Numbered from the stretch's first letter, positions 17,232-28,544 are shown. The stretch is 64,000 nucleotides of DNA from Streptomyces sparsogenes (GCF_001704635.1 NZ_MAXF01000029.1:29984-93983); one strand, 5' to 3'. A program made the numbers and translations. Notes: generated from the sequence alone by a model not told the origin.

Positions 17232-18287
17232 TCAGAAAAGCCCCATCTCGGTGCGGGCGGCGGGTCCCAGCGGCCAGGCGTACGGACCCTCCGGGTCGTC
17301 CAGCCACGCCCACTGCCGCCCCTCGCGCACCGTCACGCCGTAGCGCTCCCGCCCCGGCCGGTCCTCGTGCTCCCACAGCGCGAGGGCCTCCAGCGAGTCC
17401 ATCCGGGCATTGACCACATTGAGCAGGAAACGGAAGGAGTCGTCCAGCAGCGGCCGGCTCGGCAGGCCCTGGGTGCGGACCGGGGGCGGGGGCTCGCTGC
17501 CGCGCAGCGGGACGAAGTACGCGGGGGTGGCCAGGAAGCGCCCCTGCCCGTGCCGGGCGTCGGCGACCCGCAGCGCGACCAGCCCGGTGGCGAGCGGCGC
17601 GAGGATCAGCCCACCGGCCCGGCTCTGGGCCAGCCAGGCGGGCGGCAGCCAGGTCACGGCGCAGGTGGCGAGGATCCGGTCGAAGGGGGCGTGCGAGGGG
17701 GCGCCGAGCGCCCCGTCGCCGGTGACGACCGCCGGGTGGTAACCGGCGACGTCCAGGTGGTCGCGGGCGGTCTCGGTGATGTCCGGGTCGATGTCGACGG
17801 TGGTGACCAGGCCGTCGCCGAGTCGGTGGGCGAGCAGCGCCGCGTTGTAGCCGGTGCCCGTGCCGATCTCCAGCACCCGGTTCCCCTCCCGCGCCTCCAG
17901 GCCCTCCAGCATCCGCGCCATCAGCGAGGGCTGGCTGCTGGAGGAGACGAGTTCGCCGTCGCGCACCCGCGTCGCCAGGGGCGCGTCGGCGTACACCCCG
18001 GCCAGCCAGCGCGCCCGCCGCGCCGGATCGGGGTCGTGCCGCCCCAGCCGCTCGTAGGCCCCCGCCCCGCCCGGCGGTCCCGGCCCGCCCGCCTCGTAGT
18101 AGTGGGGGACGAACAGATGGCGCGGCACCTCCTCGAAGGCCGCCCGCCAAGCCGGGTCGGTCAGCCCGCCGTCCGCGACGATCTCCCGGACGAGGGCGGC
18201 CCTCAGCGTCGCGGCCGTCGCGGCGTACGGATCGGCGGTCCGGTCCGTGCCGTCCGCGCCGCGCCTGCTCGTGCGCGCGCTGCCCAT
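17232..18287 (-). CDS. Protein-L-isoaspartate O-methyltransferase family protein
   Basis: A 351-residue SAM-dependent methyltransferase. The PCMT-type region includes FEEVPRHLFVPHYYEA, the SSSSQPSLMARMLEGL segment and the SAM-binding motif VLEIGTGTGYNAALLAH, followed by VTTVDIDPDI and VVTGDGALG. PCMT repairs L-isoaspartyl residues in aged proteins. At 351 residues it is longer than the usual 210-residue enzyme. The extra C-terminal part (after about residue 235) is found in actinobacterial relatives whose substrates are less certain, so exact substrate is open. It is convergent with the FHA gene and divergent from the globin gene. Confidence 0.8.
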   Translation of the reverse strand: MGSARTSRRGADGTDRTADPYAATAATLRAALVREIVADGGLTDPAWRAAFEEVPRHLFVPHYYEAGGPGPPGGAGAYERLGRHDPDPARRARWLAGVYADAPLATRVRDGELVSSSSQPSLMARMLEGLEAREGNRVLEIGTGTGYNAALLAHRLGDGLVTTVDIDPDITETARDHLDVAGYHPAVVTGDGALGAPSHAPFDRILATCAVTWLPPAWLAQSRAGGLILAPLATGLVALRVADARHGQGRFLATPAYFVPLRGSEPPPPVRTQGLPSRPLLDDSFRFLLNVVNARMDSLEALALWEHEDRPGRERYGVTVREGRQWAWLDDPEGPYAWPLGPAARTEMGLF

Positions 18288-18343
18288 GACTCCACTGTCC
18301 TGCGCCCGCGCCCCGACCGCGACCTACGCCCGGAGTTCTCCTC

Positions 18344-18490
18344 AGCCGCTATGAAACACGGCGAGCGAGCCGAAGGGGCGCGGCCCTGTCGAAAGGGAGA
18401 GCGCGCGGAGGCTGCGAGGAACGAGCAGCCGAGCACGGTCGACCGTCGACAGGGACTGAGGCGCCCCGGAGGCGAGCCGCCATGAAACAC
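18344..18490. repeat. Structured intergenic element bounded by 16-bp direct repeats
   Basis: AGCCGCTATGAAACAC (18344-18359) recurs as AGCCGCCATGAAACAC (18475-18490), 15 of 16 identical. Between them are three nested inverted repeats: GGGGCGC/GCGCCCC (18375-18381, 18461-18467), CCCTGTCGA/TCGACAGGG (18384-18392, 18446-18454) and GGCTGC/GCAGCC (18410-18415, 18425-18430). The layout fits a small non-autonomous repeat element or a folded RNA. It lies in the divergent region between the methyltransferase and globin genes. I cannot name a family. Confidence 0.6.
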
Positions 18491-18509
18491 AGTCTGAGAG
18501 CATGGAGGG

Positions 18510-18914
18510 GTGACTGAGAATCCGCGCGGCACGCTTCAGGAGCAGACCTTCTACGAACAGGTCGGCGGCGAGGAGACCTTCCGGCGCCTGGTGCACCGCT
18601 TCTACCAGGGCGTGGCGGAGGACCCGCTGCTGCGGCCCATGTATCCCGAGGAGGACCTGGGCCCGGCCGAGGAGCGGCTGAGGCTCTTCCTCATGCAGTA
18701 CTGGGGCGGCCCCCGCACCTACAGCGAGAACCGCGGCCACCCCAGGCTGCGCATGCGCCACGCGCCCTTCACCGTGAACCGCGCGGCCCACGACGCCTGG
18801 CTGCGCCATATGCGCGTGGCCGTGGACGAGCTGGGGCTGGCGCCGGAGCTCGAGCGGCAGCTGTGGGAGTACATGACCTACGCGGCCGCGTCCATGGTCA
18901 ACACCGCCGGCTGA
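18510..18914 (+). CDS. glbO: Truncated hemoglobin, group II (GlbO-like)
   Basis: A 134-residue truncated globin. Recognisable segments are [19 protein letters not shown] at the N-terminus, [14 protein letters not shown], and the proximal heme-ligand region [11 protein letters not shown], which are typical of group II (trHbO) proteins. Such globins bind oxygen with high affinity and are linked to redox or NO protection at the membrane. The start is GTG at 18510, just downstream of the structured repeat element. A GC-rich hairpin follows 12 bases after the stop, so it is transcribed alone. Confidence 0.9.
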   Translation: MTENPRGTLQEQTFYEQVGGEETFRRLVHRFYQGVAEDPLLRPMYPEEDLGPAEERLRLFLMQYWGGPRTYSENRGHPRLRMRHAPFTVNRAAHDAWLRHMRVAVDELGLAPELERQLWEYMTYAAASMVNTAG

Positions 18915-18925
18915 GACCGCGAGGT

Positions 18926-18957
18926 ACGGGCCCCGGCCGGGGACGGCCGGGGCCCGT
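18926..18957. terminator. Terminator hairpin after glbO
   Basis: A 13-bp perfect stem (18926-18938 with 18945-18957) with loop GGGGAC lies between the converging globin gene and the minus-strand gene ending at 18976. It can serve both. Confidence 0.75.
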
Positions 18958-18975
18958 CAAGGGGGCGAGGCGCGG

Positions 18976-19797
18976 TCAGGCAGGCGTCACCGAGAGGCCG
19001 GAGAGGCCCGTCAGCCCCGTCTTGCGCACCGCTATCGAGCCGTACGGCGTGCGCAGCCGCAGCCAGCCGCCCGCGGCGAGCAGCGCGAGCTGCTCGGGTT
19101 CGGGGGCGAGTTCCGTCGTGCCGGGGCCCGACGGGACGGCCGCCACGGCAGCGGCGACCGGCGTCGGGGTCCGGGTGGGGCGCAGGAAGCCCAGCGACTG
19201 CGCGGCGTGGACCGCGCGCAGGGGGAGGCCGGTCCCGCCGAGCGTCCGGGACCAGATCTCGCGGCCGATGCGATCCCGCTCGGCGCGGGTGCGCCGCTCT
19301 TCGGGCAGCGCCGCGTCCCGGGTCCGGAACTCGGCGACCGCGGCGGCGACCGCCGCGCGCACCTCGTCCACGCCCGGCAGGCCGGGCACCCGGCGCCAGC
19401 CGGCGCGCGGCGGCAGCAGTCCGGCCCACGGCGGGCCGGTGACCGGCTCGGGCACGGCGACGGCCGGGGCGGTGGCCGGTGCGCCGGCGGGGGCCGCCGG
19501 GACCGGGGCCGCCTCAGTGGCGCCGTCGGCCGCGCGCCGCGCCCCCGCGTCGAGCACGTCCGCGAACTGCCCGGCCGAGACCGTCGTGTCCAGCACGGTG
19601 TCGGCCGCGAGCCGCGCCGTACGGATGGCGAGCACCTCGAAGGACGGCGGGCGGCCGAAGACGGCGAGCACTCCGCCGCCCGCCTGGATCCGCACCGCCG
19701 CGGCCCGGTCGTAGTGGATCAGCCTCGCCAGGAAGGCGGCGAGGTCCGCCGCCTCCCTGGGGTCGGCGAAGCGCAGCTCCTCCCCCTGCCCCGTCAT
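18976..19797 (-). CDS. Uncharacterised actinobacterial protein, third gene of the ettA operon
   Basis: A 273-residue protein that I do not recognise. The ATG at 19797 shares ATGA with the stop of the thioesterase gene upstream, so the longer ORF reaching 20013 is not needed. The N-terminal part (LRFADPREAADLAAFLARLI, FGRPPSFEVLAIRTARL) and the C-terminal part (LLAAGGWLRLRTPYGSIAVRK) look folded and are joined by an Ala/Pro linker around residues 95-130. No signal peptide, membrane helix or catalytic motif is apparent. It is co-transcribed with ettA and the thioesterase gene. Confidence 0.7.
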   Translation of the reverse strand: MTGQGEELRFADPREAADLAAFLARLIHYDRAAAVRIQAGGGVLAVFGRPPSFEVLAIRTARLAADTVLDTTVSAGQFADVLDAGARRAADGATEAAPVPAAPAGAPATAPAVAVPEPVTGPPWAGLLPPRAGWRRVPGLPGVDEVRAAVAAAVAEFRTRDAALPEERRTRAERDRIGREIWSRTLGGTGLPLRAVHAAQSLGFLRPTRTPTPVAAAVAAVPSGPGTTELAPEPEQLALLAAGGWLRLRTPYGSIAVRKTGLTGLSGLSVTPA

Positions 19798-20246
19798 ACG
19801 GCCATGGCCCCCTCGGGCTGCTCGTCGCGTCCGGAGGGCTCGTTCTCCTGGTACTTCGCCAGGAAGCCCTCCTCCTCGGAGGTGAGGCGGCGCGGCCGGC
19901 CACGCTCCAGGTCGTAGGGGACGATCGTGGTGGAGGCCCGCGCGTACACGGCGTCCTCGTCCTTGACCTCGTAATCGAGCGTGACGTACGCCGCGCCGAT
20001 CTTCGACACCCACAGCTCGATGGTCACCGGCGCGTGCCGGTGGACGAGCGGCCTGAGATAGCTGATCTCGTGCCGGGCCACCACCACGCCGCCGGTGAAC
20101 GCGTCGCTGCCGCCCCCCGGCGCCAGCCGCCAGATGAAGTCCACGCGCGCCTCCTCCAGATAGCGGAGGTAGACCACGTTGTTGACGTGGCCGAACGCGT
20201 CCATGTCGGCCCAGCGCAGGGGGCAGGGGTAGGTGTGGCGGGCCAT
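19794..20246 (-). CDS. Acyl-CoA thioesterase, hotdog fold (4HBT family)
   Basis: A 150-residue hotdog-fold thioesterase. The diagnostic N-terminal motif is PLRWADMDAFGHVNNVVYLR with the catalytic Asp, followed by EISYLRPLVHRHAPVTIEL. These enzymes hydrolyse acyl-CoA thioesters in the cytoplasm. I start at ATG 20246, two bases after the ettA stop. The longer ORF to 20363 would overlap ettA. The stop overlaps the next gene's start (ATGA). Substrate chain length cannot be read from the sequence. Confidence 0.85.
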   Translation of the reverse strand: MARHTYPCPLRWADMDAFGHVNNVVYLRYLEEARVDFIWRLAPGGGSDAFTGGVVVARHEISYLRPLVHRHAPVTIELWVSKIGAAYVTLDYEVKDEDAVYARASTTIVPYDLERGRPRRLTSEEEGFLAKYQENEPSGRDEQPEGAMAV

Positions 20247-20248
20247 GA

Positions 20249-21913
<1,665 letters not shown>

Positions 21914-22122
21914 GAGAAACCGTCCGGCAATCGTAGGTATCGAAATCCGGCCCTACCACGAAGGTCGCCGCGTGGGGTCGGTATGCGGCCGCGCCGCGTC
22001 ATCGGATACACCCCATCTTGCCGTACGCCAAGCTCGCGACGGAAACTCGTTGCCCCTCGGCCCCGCCTCGGCCCGGGCCCGGCCCGATTCCCCCCGCTTT
22101 CCACCCCCGCGCTTCCCCTCTG

Positions 22123-22170
22123 TACGCGAATCCGTGCGCGAATCCGCACGAGAATCCGCACGAGAAAGGG
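22123..22170. repeat. 12-bp tandem repeat in the ettA upstream region
   Basis: Four degenerate 12-bp units follow each other: TACGCGAATCCG, TGCGCGAATCCG, CACGAGAATCCG and CACGAGAAAGGG. They lie in the 311-bp gap between ettA and the cell-wall protein gene, next to the latter's terminator. I see no ORF in the rest of that gap (21914-22122), which should hold the ettA promoter, though no clear hexamer pair stands out. Confidence 0.7.
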
Positions 22171-22198
22171 CCGGAGCCTCTTGGCGAGGCCCCGGCCC
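22168..22198 (-). terminator. Terminator of the LAETG cell-wall protein gene
   Basis: A 13-bp stem (22168-22180 with 22186-22198, one mismatch) with loop TTGGC lies 27 bases after the stop of the minus-strand gene. On that strand it is followed by CTTTCTCG, as in a weak Rho-independent terminator. Confidence 0.75.
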
Positions 22199-22224
22199 GT
22201 TCGGCGATTACATCCGGTCAGCGA

Positions 22225-23628
22225 TCACTCACCGGTCGCGGTCGCCTTCTTCTTGCGGACGAGGAAGACCGCGCCGCCGCCGATCACCACGAGGGCCACG
22301 GCCACACCCGCGATGATCGGGGTGTTGCTGCTGCTGCCGGTCTCGGCCAGGTCGCCGCCGCTGGTGCTGTCGGCGCTGCCGCCGCCGGCCGAGGCCGGGC
22401 TCGGCTGGGAGGACGGGGTCTGGTCACCGCTGCCGCCGCCGGTGCTGGCGGTCTTGCAGTCGAGGACGCCGGAGAAGGTCTTCTCGAAGCCGTTCGGACC
22501 GGTGATCGTGAACTTGTAGGCCTGGTCCTCCTTCACCGGGGCGGTGATGGTCTCGGACTTGCCGGCCTCGACGGTGTGCTTCTCACCGAGGAGCTCGAAG
22601 CTGAACGCCTCGTCGCCCTTGTTCGTCGCCGTGATGTCCACGCCGCCCTTGGCGCAGTTCTTCTCGGCGGACAGGGCCGGGATCGGGCCCTTCTTCGCCC
22701 AGTCCGCGGTGGCGGTGGCGGAGACGGTGGACTCGCTGGAGCCGGCCAGGATCTGGGTCTGGCTCTTGGTGGCGCTGGCGAACGCGCGGCCGACCGGGAC
22801 CTTGGTGGCGGCCTGGGCGGTCAGCGTGGCGCTGCCGTCGGCGGCGCCGGCCGGCACGTCGAAGTACAGCTCGCTGCCGTCGGTGGCGCTGGTGATCGTC
22901 TTGCCGTCCTTGTCGACGACCTTGACGCCGGAGGAGGCGGTGTCGCCCGGGGTGACCGTGACGCTGTCCGCGTTGGTGTGGACCTTGATCGGCCCCAGGC
23001 GCTCACCGGACTTGCCGGAGACCGCGGGCGGGTCCAGGCTGAGCGACGCCTTGGGCTCCTGGAGGCTCTGCGCGCTCTTCTCGAGGTAGTCGGCCAGCTT
23101 CTGGGCCGCGGGGTCGACCGCGTCGACGTCCGCGCCGTCCGAGAAGCGCCAGATGGCGACCTGGGTGCCGGCGGCCGCGGTCTTCTCCGTCAGGGGGCCG
23201 GAGTTGGCCTTGGCGGCGAGCGCGGACAGGTCGTTGACCTGCGGGTAGGAGTTCTGCAGGATCCAGTTGATCTTGCCGGCCTCGGCGTTGTGCGCCAGCG
23301 AGGTGGCGCTCCAGGGCTTCTCCTCGTACTTGGCCTTGCTCTGCGTCGGGTTGTGGAGGTCGATGCAGTACGTCTGGATGGTGCCGCCGTTGTCGACCGC
23401 CATCTCGAACAGGCCCGCGCCGACGCGCTGGTCCTTGCCCTTGTCGTGGATGACCGCCCTGTCGAAGGTCTTGAGACCGCTCAGCGTGGCGGTGGCGCCG
23501 CCCTGGCTCGGAGGGGCCTCGTCCGCGGCGGCGACGCCGGCCGTGGCTATCGCACCCGCGGCGACCAGGCCGGAGGCCAGGACAGCGGCTGCAAGGCGAG
23601 CGGAGCCCCGCCTCGTTACAGAAATCAT
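22225..23628 (-). CDS. Thioester-domain (TQxA) cell-wall-anchored surface protein
   Basis: A 467-residue secreted protein. It has an N-terminal signal peptide (residues 1-35), a thioester domain with the Cys of YCIDLHNPTQ (near 87) and the Gln of TQVAIWRF (near 154) that can form an internal Cys-Gln thioester, and beta-sandwich regions. A Ser/Gly/Pro linker then leads to the sorting signal LAETG, a hydrophobic segment and RKKK. Thioester domains of this kind make covalent contacts with host or neighbour surfaces. LAxTG is the class E sortase signal in Streptomyces. GAAGGGGAAA precedes ATG 23628. It is downstream of ssbB, 203 bases away, and probably has its own promoter. Confidence 0.88.
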   Translation of the reverse strand: MISVTRRGSARLAAAVLASGLVAAGAIATAGVAAADEAPPSQGGATATLSGLKTFDRAVIHDKGKDQRVGAGLFEMAVDNGGTIQTYCIDLHNPTQSKAKYEEKPWSATSLAHNAEAGKINWILQNSYPQVNDLSALAAKANSGPLTEKTAAAGTQVAIWRFSDGADVDAVDPAAQKLADYLEKSAQSLQEPKASLSLDPPAVSGKSGERLGPIKVHTNADSVTVTPGDTASSGVKVVDKDGKTITSATDGSELYFDVPAGAADGSATLTAQAATKVPVGRAFASATKSQTQILAGSSESTVSATATADWAKKGPIPALSAEKNCAKGGVDITATNKGDEAFSFELLGEKHTVEAGKSETITAPVKEDQAYKFTITGPNGFEKTFSGVLDCKTASTGGGSGDQTPSSQPSPASAGGGSADSTSGGDLAETGSSSNTPIIAGVAVALVVIGGGAVFLVRKKKATATGE

Positions 23629-23831
23629 GGTTTCCCCTTCGGGCGAGCGCCGATCTGTGGGTGCGCCTCGCCGGCGAACTCAGAACTCAGGAGCCCCCGT
23701 TGGCACCAGGGATCCTAAGGAGATCGCGCCTCGCGATCCCCAGGAATGTCACGGCCCAACCGATCCGAATCGAAATCGTTATCTCATCACACCGGGCCGC
23801 TGACCTGGCTTTATCGATAAATCTCCGGGGA

Positions 23832-24344
23832 TCACGGGGAGGTTGCCCCACTCGGTGCGTTTAAAAGAGGTTTAGCCCGCGAGACCCTGCGGAACGCGGA
23901 GGTGCCGCGCGCCAGATCGTGGCCGACCGCCACCGCGTCGATGTCCGCGGTGATCCACCGCCTGGCCCCGCCGGGGTCCTCCCGACGCGGCTCCCCGGCC
24001 CCCTCCCCCGCGCCGGGCACCCGCCGCTCGCCCGCCCGCTCCGCCGGCCGCTCGCCGGGCCATCCGCCCTGCCCCTCGCTCGAGCGCTCCCGCACCCGTA
24101 ACGTCCCGTGCACGACAAGCGGTTCGCCGAGCGAGACCGACGCGGCCACATTGACCGCGAGGTGTCGCCAGGTCCAGACCGTGTAGAAGCTGGTGTACGC
24201 GTCCAGCCACGCCTCCCGCGCCCGGTCCCAGCGGCGCGCCGTCACCGCCAGCCGGAACCGGGCCACCGCCACCCCGGCCGCCGTCTCCCAGTAGTCCGGC
24301 CGTGTGGCGGCATTGCCCACCACCGTCACCCACGTCTCGTTCAA
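23832..24344 (-). CDS. ssbB: Single-stranded DNA-binding protein, second paralogue (SsbB)
   Basis: A 170-residue SSB with an OB fold at the N-terminus (NETWVTVVGNAATRPDY, FYTVWTWRHLAVNVAASVS, PLVVHGTLRVRER). It lacks the acidic C-terminal tip typical of the main SSB, which marks it as the SsbB paralogue. I start at TTG 24344, with GGGGAGG eight bases upstream. In Streptomyces the ssbB paralogue acts in chromosome segregation during sporulation. It follows dynA-dynB, consistent with the sporulation gene neighbourhood. An Arg/Glu/Gly-rich insert (about 85-130) is low complexity. Confidence 0.82.
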   Translation of the reverse strand: MNETWVTVVGNAATRPDYWETAAGVAVARFRLAVTARRWDRAREAWLDAYTSFYTVWTWRHLAVNVAASVSLGEPLVVHGTLRVRERSSEGQGGWPGERPAERAGERRVPGAGEGAGEPRREDPGGARRWITADIDAVAVGHDLARGTSAFRRVSRAKPLLNAPSGATSP

Positions 24345-24435
24345 CCGCGCCGCCTCCCCCGTCGCTTCACCGCGCTCCCGCGTCCTTCCGCCTTTATGCT
24401 GCACGCGTTCGCGGAAGCCCGCCGGGGCCTGTGGA

Positions 24436-26487
24436 CTACTCCCCGGTTGTGGACAACCCGCTGCCCCGCCCGGGTGAGTAGCCGGGCGCTCCCCCCGCCG
24501 CGATGACGTACTGCTTCCGCACCTCCCGATAGCGCGCCAGCTCCGCCGCCACCGGCTCCAGCACCCGCGCCCGCCCGCACTCCGCGGCCGCCTCCCGAAG
24601 CCGCCGCTCCGCCGCCAGCCCGTACCGCCGCGCCGGCCCCCGGGCCGCGAGCCCGCACGCCCAGGCCAGCGCCGGCCCGCCCGCCCCGGCCACCGCGGCC
24701 GGCACCGCGGCCACCCACCAGGCCGGGCCGCCGAACACCCCCGCCACCACCGCCAGCAGGCACGCCACCCCCAGCAGCTGCACCCCCGCCAGCGCGGCCT
24801 GCGCCGCCGCCACCACCGACCACCACGCCGGCCGGGACAGCCGCCGGTCCGCCGACGCGGCCACCGCCTCGTCCACCGCGTCCGGCAGCCCCTTGCCGCC
24901 CCACGCCGCCGCCTCCCGGACGGCCTGCGCCCAGGGCGCGGGCAGCCCCTCCGTCGCCTCGTCCGCCAAGGCCCGCACCGCCTCCTCCACCGCGGGCCGG
25001 GCGGTGACCGCGGGCACCGCCGCCGCCTTCGCCCTCGCCCCCGGGATCTCCCGCCCGGCCCCGCCCCCGCTCCCCGCAGCCTCCACGTCCCGCTCCCAGG
25101 ACCAGACGGCCCCCGCCCGTCTCAGCTGCCTCAGCCGTCCCCACGGCGTCCCGCACGCCCACCGCGCGTCCCGCAGCCAGGCGCGCTCCGCCGCCTGCCC
25201 GGCCGCCACCGCGCCCGCCGCGTCCGCCAGCCGGTCCTCGAACTCCGCGCGGGCCCGCGCGGAGAAGCCGACCGGCGCCCCGTCCGCCACGTACTGCGGG
25301 CGCAGCCGCTCCATCACGCCGTCCACGTCCGCCGCCAGCCGCCGCTCCGCCGCCCCGCACTCGGCCGCGAGCCGGCCCAGCGCCTCCCGCAGCTGGCCGA
25401 CGCCCGAGCCGGTCAGCGCGGACAGCGCCAGGACGGTCGCCCCGGGCTCCCCGTGCTCGCCGAGCGCGAGCCCGTCCTCGTCCAGCAGCCGCCGCAGGTC
25501 GTCCAGCACCTGGTCGGCGGCCTCGCCCGGGAGCCGGTCCACCTGGTTGAGCACGACGAAAGTCACCTCGGCGTATCCGGCCAGCGGGCGCAGATAGCGC
25601 TCGTGCAGCACCGCGTCCGCGTACTTCTCCGGGTCCACCACCCACACCACCGCGTCGACCAGCCCCAGCAGCCGGTCCACCCGCTCGCGGTGGCCCGGGG
25701 CCGCCGAGTCGTGGTCGGGCAGGTCGAGCAGCACCAGCCCGCGCAGCGTCGGGTCGTACGGATAGGCGGGGCGGCGGCGGTCCCGGTGCGGGATGTCCAG
25801 CCGGTCGAGCAGGCCGTCGGCGTGGTCGGTCCACGCGCAGGCGAGCGGCGCGGCGGTCGTGGGGCGGCGGATCCCGGCCTCGGACAGATACGCGCCGGCC
25901 AGGGCGTTGAAGAGCGTGGACTTGCCGCTTCCGGTGGCCCCGGCGAGGGCCACGACGGTGTGGCCGAGCGGGTGCCGCCCGCGCGCGACGGCCTCGTCGA
26001 GCACCCGCCCGGCCTCGCCGAGGGTGCGCCCGTCCAGCCGGGTGCGGGACAGCCCCACCAGCTCGCGCAGGGCGTCGAGGCGGGGGCGCAGCGTCCCGGT
26101 GACGAAGCCGCGCCCGCCGGGCTCGTACGGCTCGTACGCCTCGTAGACCGGCGCGCACGGCTCGCGCAGCGCCCCGGCGCCGTGGCCGTACGCCCCGGCG
26201 CCGTGGCCGTACGCCCCGCCGCCGTGACCCGTGCCGTACCCCTCGGCATAGGCCCCGCCGCCGTGCCCCTGAGCGGGCCCGCCGTCGTCCTCTTCCCCAC
26301 AGGGGGGCTCCGGCCCCCGCTCCCCCGCCGGGGCGGCGGCCGCCGGTCCGGGGCGCCGGTGCCTTACCCGCCGCGCGATCAGGCCGTCGTCCCAGGTCTG
26401 CCGGGACGCCTGCCGGGGCGGCGCGTCGGCAGCACCCGAGGGGGCGCCTTCCGGCCCGGACGTCGCAGTGGCCGTCACCACCGTCAC
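24436..26487 (-). CDS. dynB: Dynamin-like GTPase with two membrane helices (DynB)
   Basis: A 683-residue GTPase. A Gly/Tyr/His-rich N-terminal tail contains an in-frame 21-bp tandem repeat (DNA near 26161-26220). The GTPase domain shows [12 protein letters not shown] (near 182), [18 protein letters not shown] and LNQVD. Long helices follow, then two hydrophobic segments (about 545-575 and 585-610). The GTG start overlaps the dynA stop (GTGA) behind AAGGAGAG. In Streptomyces, DynA and DynB stabilise Z-rings at sporulation septa, and DynB is the membrane-integral partner. The assignment comes from domain layout, pairing with dynA and adjacency to ssbB. Confidence 0.8.
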   Translation of the reverse strand: MTVVTATATSGPEGAPSGAADAPPRQASRQTWDDGLIARRVRHRRPGPAAAAPAGERGPEPPCGEEDDGGPAQGHGGGAYAEGYGTGHGGGAYGHGAGAYGHGAGALREPCAPVYEAYEPYEPGGRGFVTGTLRPRLDALRELVGLSRTRLDGRTLGEAGRVLDEAVARGRHPLGHTVVALAGATGSGKSTLFNALAGAYLSEAGIRRPTTAAPLACAWTDHADGLLDRLDIPHRDRRRPAYPYDPTLRGLVLLDLPDHDSAAPGHRERVDRLLGLVDAVVWVVDPEKYADAVLHERYLRPLAGYAEVTFVVLNQVDRLPGEAADQVLDDLRRLLDEDGLALGEHGEPGATVLALSALTGSGVGQLREALGRLAAECGAAERRLAADVDGVMERLRPQYVADGAPVGFSARARAEFEDRLADAAGAVAAGQAAERAWLRDARWACGTPWGRLRQLRRAGAVWSWERDVEAAGSGGGAGREIPGARAKAAAVPAVTARPAVEEAVRALADEATEGLPAPWAQAVREAAAWGGKGLPDAVDEAVAASADRRLSRPAWWSVVAAAQAALAGVQLLGVACLLAVVAGVFGGPAWWVAAVPAAVAGAGGPALAWACGLAARGPARRYGLAAERRLREAAAECGRARVLEPVAAELARYREVRKQYVIAAGGAPGYSPGRGSGLSTTGE

Positions 26488-28166
26488 CTCTCCTTCTGCA
26501 GCACGGACAGCGCGGCGATCAGCCGGACCTGGTGGTCCGGGGTCACATCGAGGGCGTCCAGCGGGGCCAGCCGCCGGTCCCGCTCGGCCGCCAGCACCCG
26601 CCCGACGCAGTCGTCGAGCAGCCGCCGGCCCCGGTCGCGCAGGCGCAGCGCCCCCTGCGCGCCCAGCGTCTCGGCGAGCCGCTCGCCCGCCGTACGGGTG
26701 CGGCGCCCGCCGATGAGGGAGGCCACAAGCAGCGCGGCGGCCTCGTCGGGCGCGCAGCCGGAGCCGCCCTCGGCGGCCCGCTGGGCCACCTCCTCCTCGG
26801 CGAGCTCCTCGACACAGCGCCGCCAGCGCCGTACGGCCACGCCGATCCGCTCCCCGGCGCCGCGCGCGTCGCACGGCGCGAGCCCGGCGCGCGCGGCGGG
26901 GTCGCGCCGGCCCGCCTCCGCGATCCGCTCGTCGGCGGCGGCGGTGACGCTGCGCAGCAGGGTGGCGAGGGAGTCGGCGAGGGCGGTGAGGAGTTCCTCG
27001 GGTGTGCTGTCGTAGGGCCGGCCGTGCCAGTGGGTGAGCGCGCCCCCCGCGAGCGCCGCCCCTGCGGCCAGTTCGCGCCGCATCCGCTCGGCCGCCTCCT
27101 GGTACGCGCCCTCGACATGCTGGACCAGCCGCACGGCCGCCGCGTGCTGGGCGGCCGCCGCGCCGGCCAGCGCGGGCATCCGGGCGCGGAGCGAGGCGAT
27201 CACCCCGGCGGCGGTCCGCTCGGCGGCGGCGTGGCGGGCGGCCGGGTCCTGGGCGTGCCGGGTGAGCCAGTCGCGCAGGGCGGCGACGGCCGTGCCGGGC
27301 AGCAGCCCGCTGCCGCCGCCGGCCGACTCGGGGAGCTCGGGGATGGTGAAGCGGGGCACCTCGCCGAGACCGGCCGCCGTGAGCAGGGCCGCGTACTGGT
27401 GGGAGACCTCGGCGGCGACCTGGTGGGGCACCCGGTCGAGGACGGTGACGAGGGTGACGTCGTACTCCTTGGCGGTCCGCAGCAGGTGCCAGGGCACGGC
27501 GTCGGCGTAGCGGGTGGCGGTGGTCACCAGCACCCAGATGTCGGCCGCGCAGATCAGCTCGGCGGCGAGGTCGCGATTGCGGGCGACGAGGGAGTCGATG
27601 TCGGGGGCGTCGAGGAGCGCGAGGCCGCGCGCGAGCCCCGGGTCGGTCTCGACGCGCAGCGCGCCCGCCGCCCCGCCCTCCTCGCCGGCCGCCCGCGCGC
27701 CCCTGTCCCCCGGCCCGTACGCGGTCGTCCCGTACGCCGCCGGGTACGCCTCCTCCTCGTATCCGCCGTCGGTCCGCTCGCCCTGGGCGGGCACCCACAC
27801 CCGGGTGAGCTGGGGCAGCACCCGCTGCCCGGCGAACCACTGGCGGTCGTCGGGGTGGCAGACGAGCACCGGGGTGCGGGTGGTCGGGCGCAGCACTCCG
27901 GCTTCGGTGACGCGGCGGCCGACCAGCGAATTGACGAGCGTGGATTTGCCGGCGCCGGTGGAGCCGCCGATGACGGCCAGCAAGGGGGCTTCGGGGGCGC
28001 GCAACCGGGGCACGAGGTAGTCGTCCAGTTGGGCGAGCAGCTCGGCGCGGCCGCGCCGGGCGCGGTCGGCGCCGGGGAGGGGGAGCGGAAACCGTGCGGC
28101 ATCGACACGGGCGCGCAGTGCGGTCAGTGCGTCGAGCAGTCGGGGCCGTACGTCCAAGATCGCCAC
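26484..28166 (-). CDS. dynA: Dynamin-like GTPase without membrane helices (DynA)
   Basis: A 560-residue GTPase with [15 protein letters not shown] (near 68), the switch region [18 protein letters not shown] and LVTVLDRVP, followed by a mostly helical C-terminal half and no clear membrane segment. I start at GTG 28166 ([14 protein letters not shown]). The frame stays open to a TTG at 28226, but that stretch is AT-rich and looks like promoter DNA, and no good ribosome site precedes either, so the start is uncertain. Its stop overlaps the dynB start. With DynB it forms the septal dynamin pair of sporulating Streptomyces. Confidence 0.78.
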   Translation of the reverse strand: MAILDVRPRLLDALTALRARVDAARFPLPLPGADRARRGRAELLAQLDDYLVPRLRAPEAPLLAVIGGSTGAGKSTLVNSLVGRRVTEAGVLRPTTRTPVLVCHPDDRQWFAGQRVLPQLTRVWVPAQGERTDGGYEEEAYPAAYGTTAYGPGDRGARAAGEEGGAAGALRVETDPGLARGLALLDAPDIDSLVARNRDLAAELICAADIWVLVTTATRYADAVPWHLLRTAKEYDVTLVTVLDRVPHQVAAEVSHQYAALLTAAGLGEVPRFTIPELPESAGGGSGLLPGTAVAALRDWLTRHAQDPAARHAAAERTAAGVIASLRARMPALAGAAAAQHAAAVRLVQHVEGAYQEAAERMRRELAAGAALAGGALTHWHGRPYDSTPEELLTALADSLATLLRSVTAAADERIAEAGRRDPAARAGLAPCDARGAGERIGVAVRRWRRCVEELAEEEVAQRAAEGGSGCAPDEAAALLVASLIGGRRTRTAGERLAETLGAQGALRLRDRGRRLLDDCVGRVLAAERDRRLAPLDALDVTPDHQVRLIAALSVLQKER

Positions 28167-28226
28167 GGGTGAAGAATGCCCGCTTTTGATCTCTTTTTGA
28201 AGCGTATGCTCACTCCTGCGCGTCAA

Positions 28227-28544
28227 ACAGACCCACCCGGATTACCCCAGATTGAGCAAGGGGCGGACGTGACGACCGGGGCTCGGGCATAACGAGTAGA
28301 CAACACCCGCTCTTTGGGGCGTGAAAAACGATGCGGGATTCGCACCTCCCTGCGATTATCTAACCGCTTCACCGAACCTCCACAACGTGCCACGGAGGTG
28401 AAGCAACCGGGGCGAGGCACCTGGAGCCCTATCCTTGTCCCCGGCAAGGTCACGGATCCGCCGCGCCCGGCCACCGGCACCACGGCCACGCACCGTCGGA
28501 ACCGCGGGCACCCGGGGGCTCAGCAGTTGCGTGACCACCGTCCG
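28227..28544. other. Gene-free region upstream of dynA and tRNA-Arg
   Basis: About 320 bases with no supportable gene. It is less GC-rich than its surroundings near 28185-28360, and must hold the dynA promoter (minus strand) and the tRNA promoter (plus strand). I see no clear hexamer pair. A plus-strand ORF here runs through the tRNA and is not real. Confidence 0.5.

Noticed and set aside
28167..28226. N-terminal extension of DynA from TTG 28226
   Set aside because: The stretch is AT-rich and promoter-like, the start lacks a ribosome site, and the protein fold begins near GTG 28166. Kept only as an alternative.
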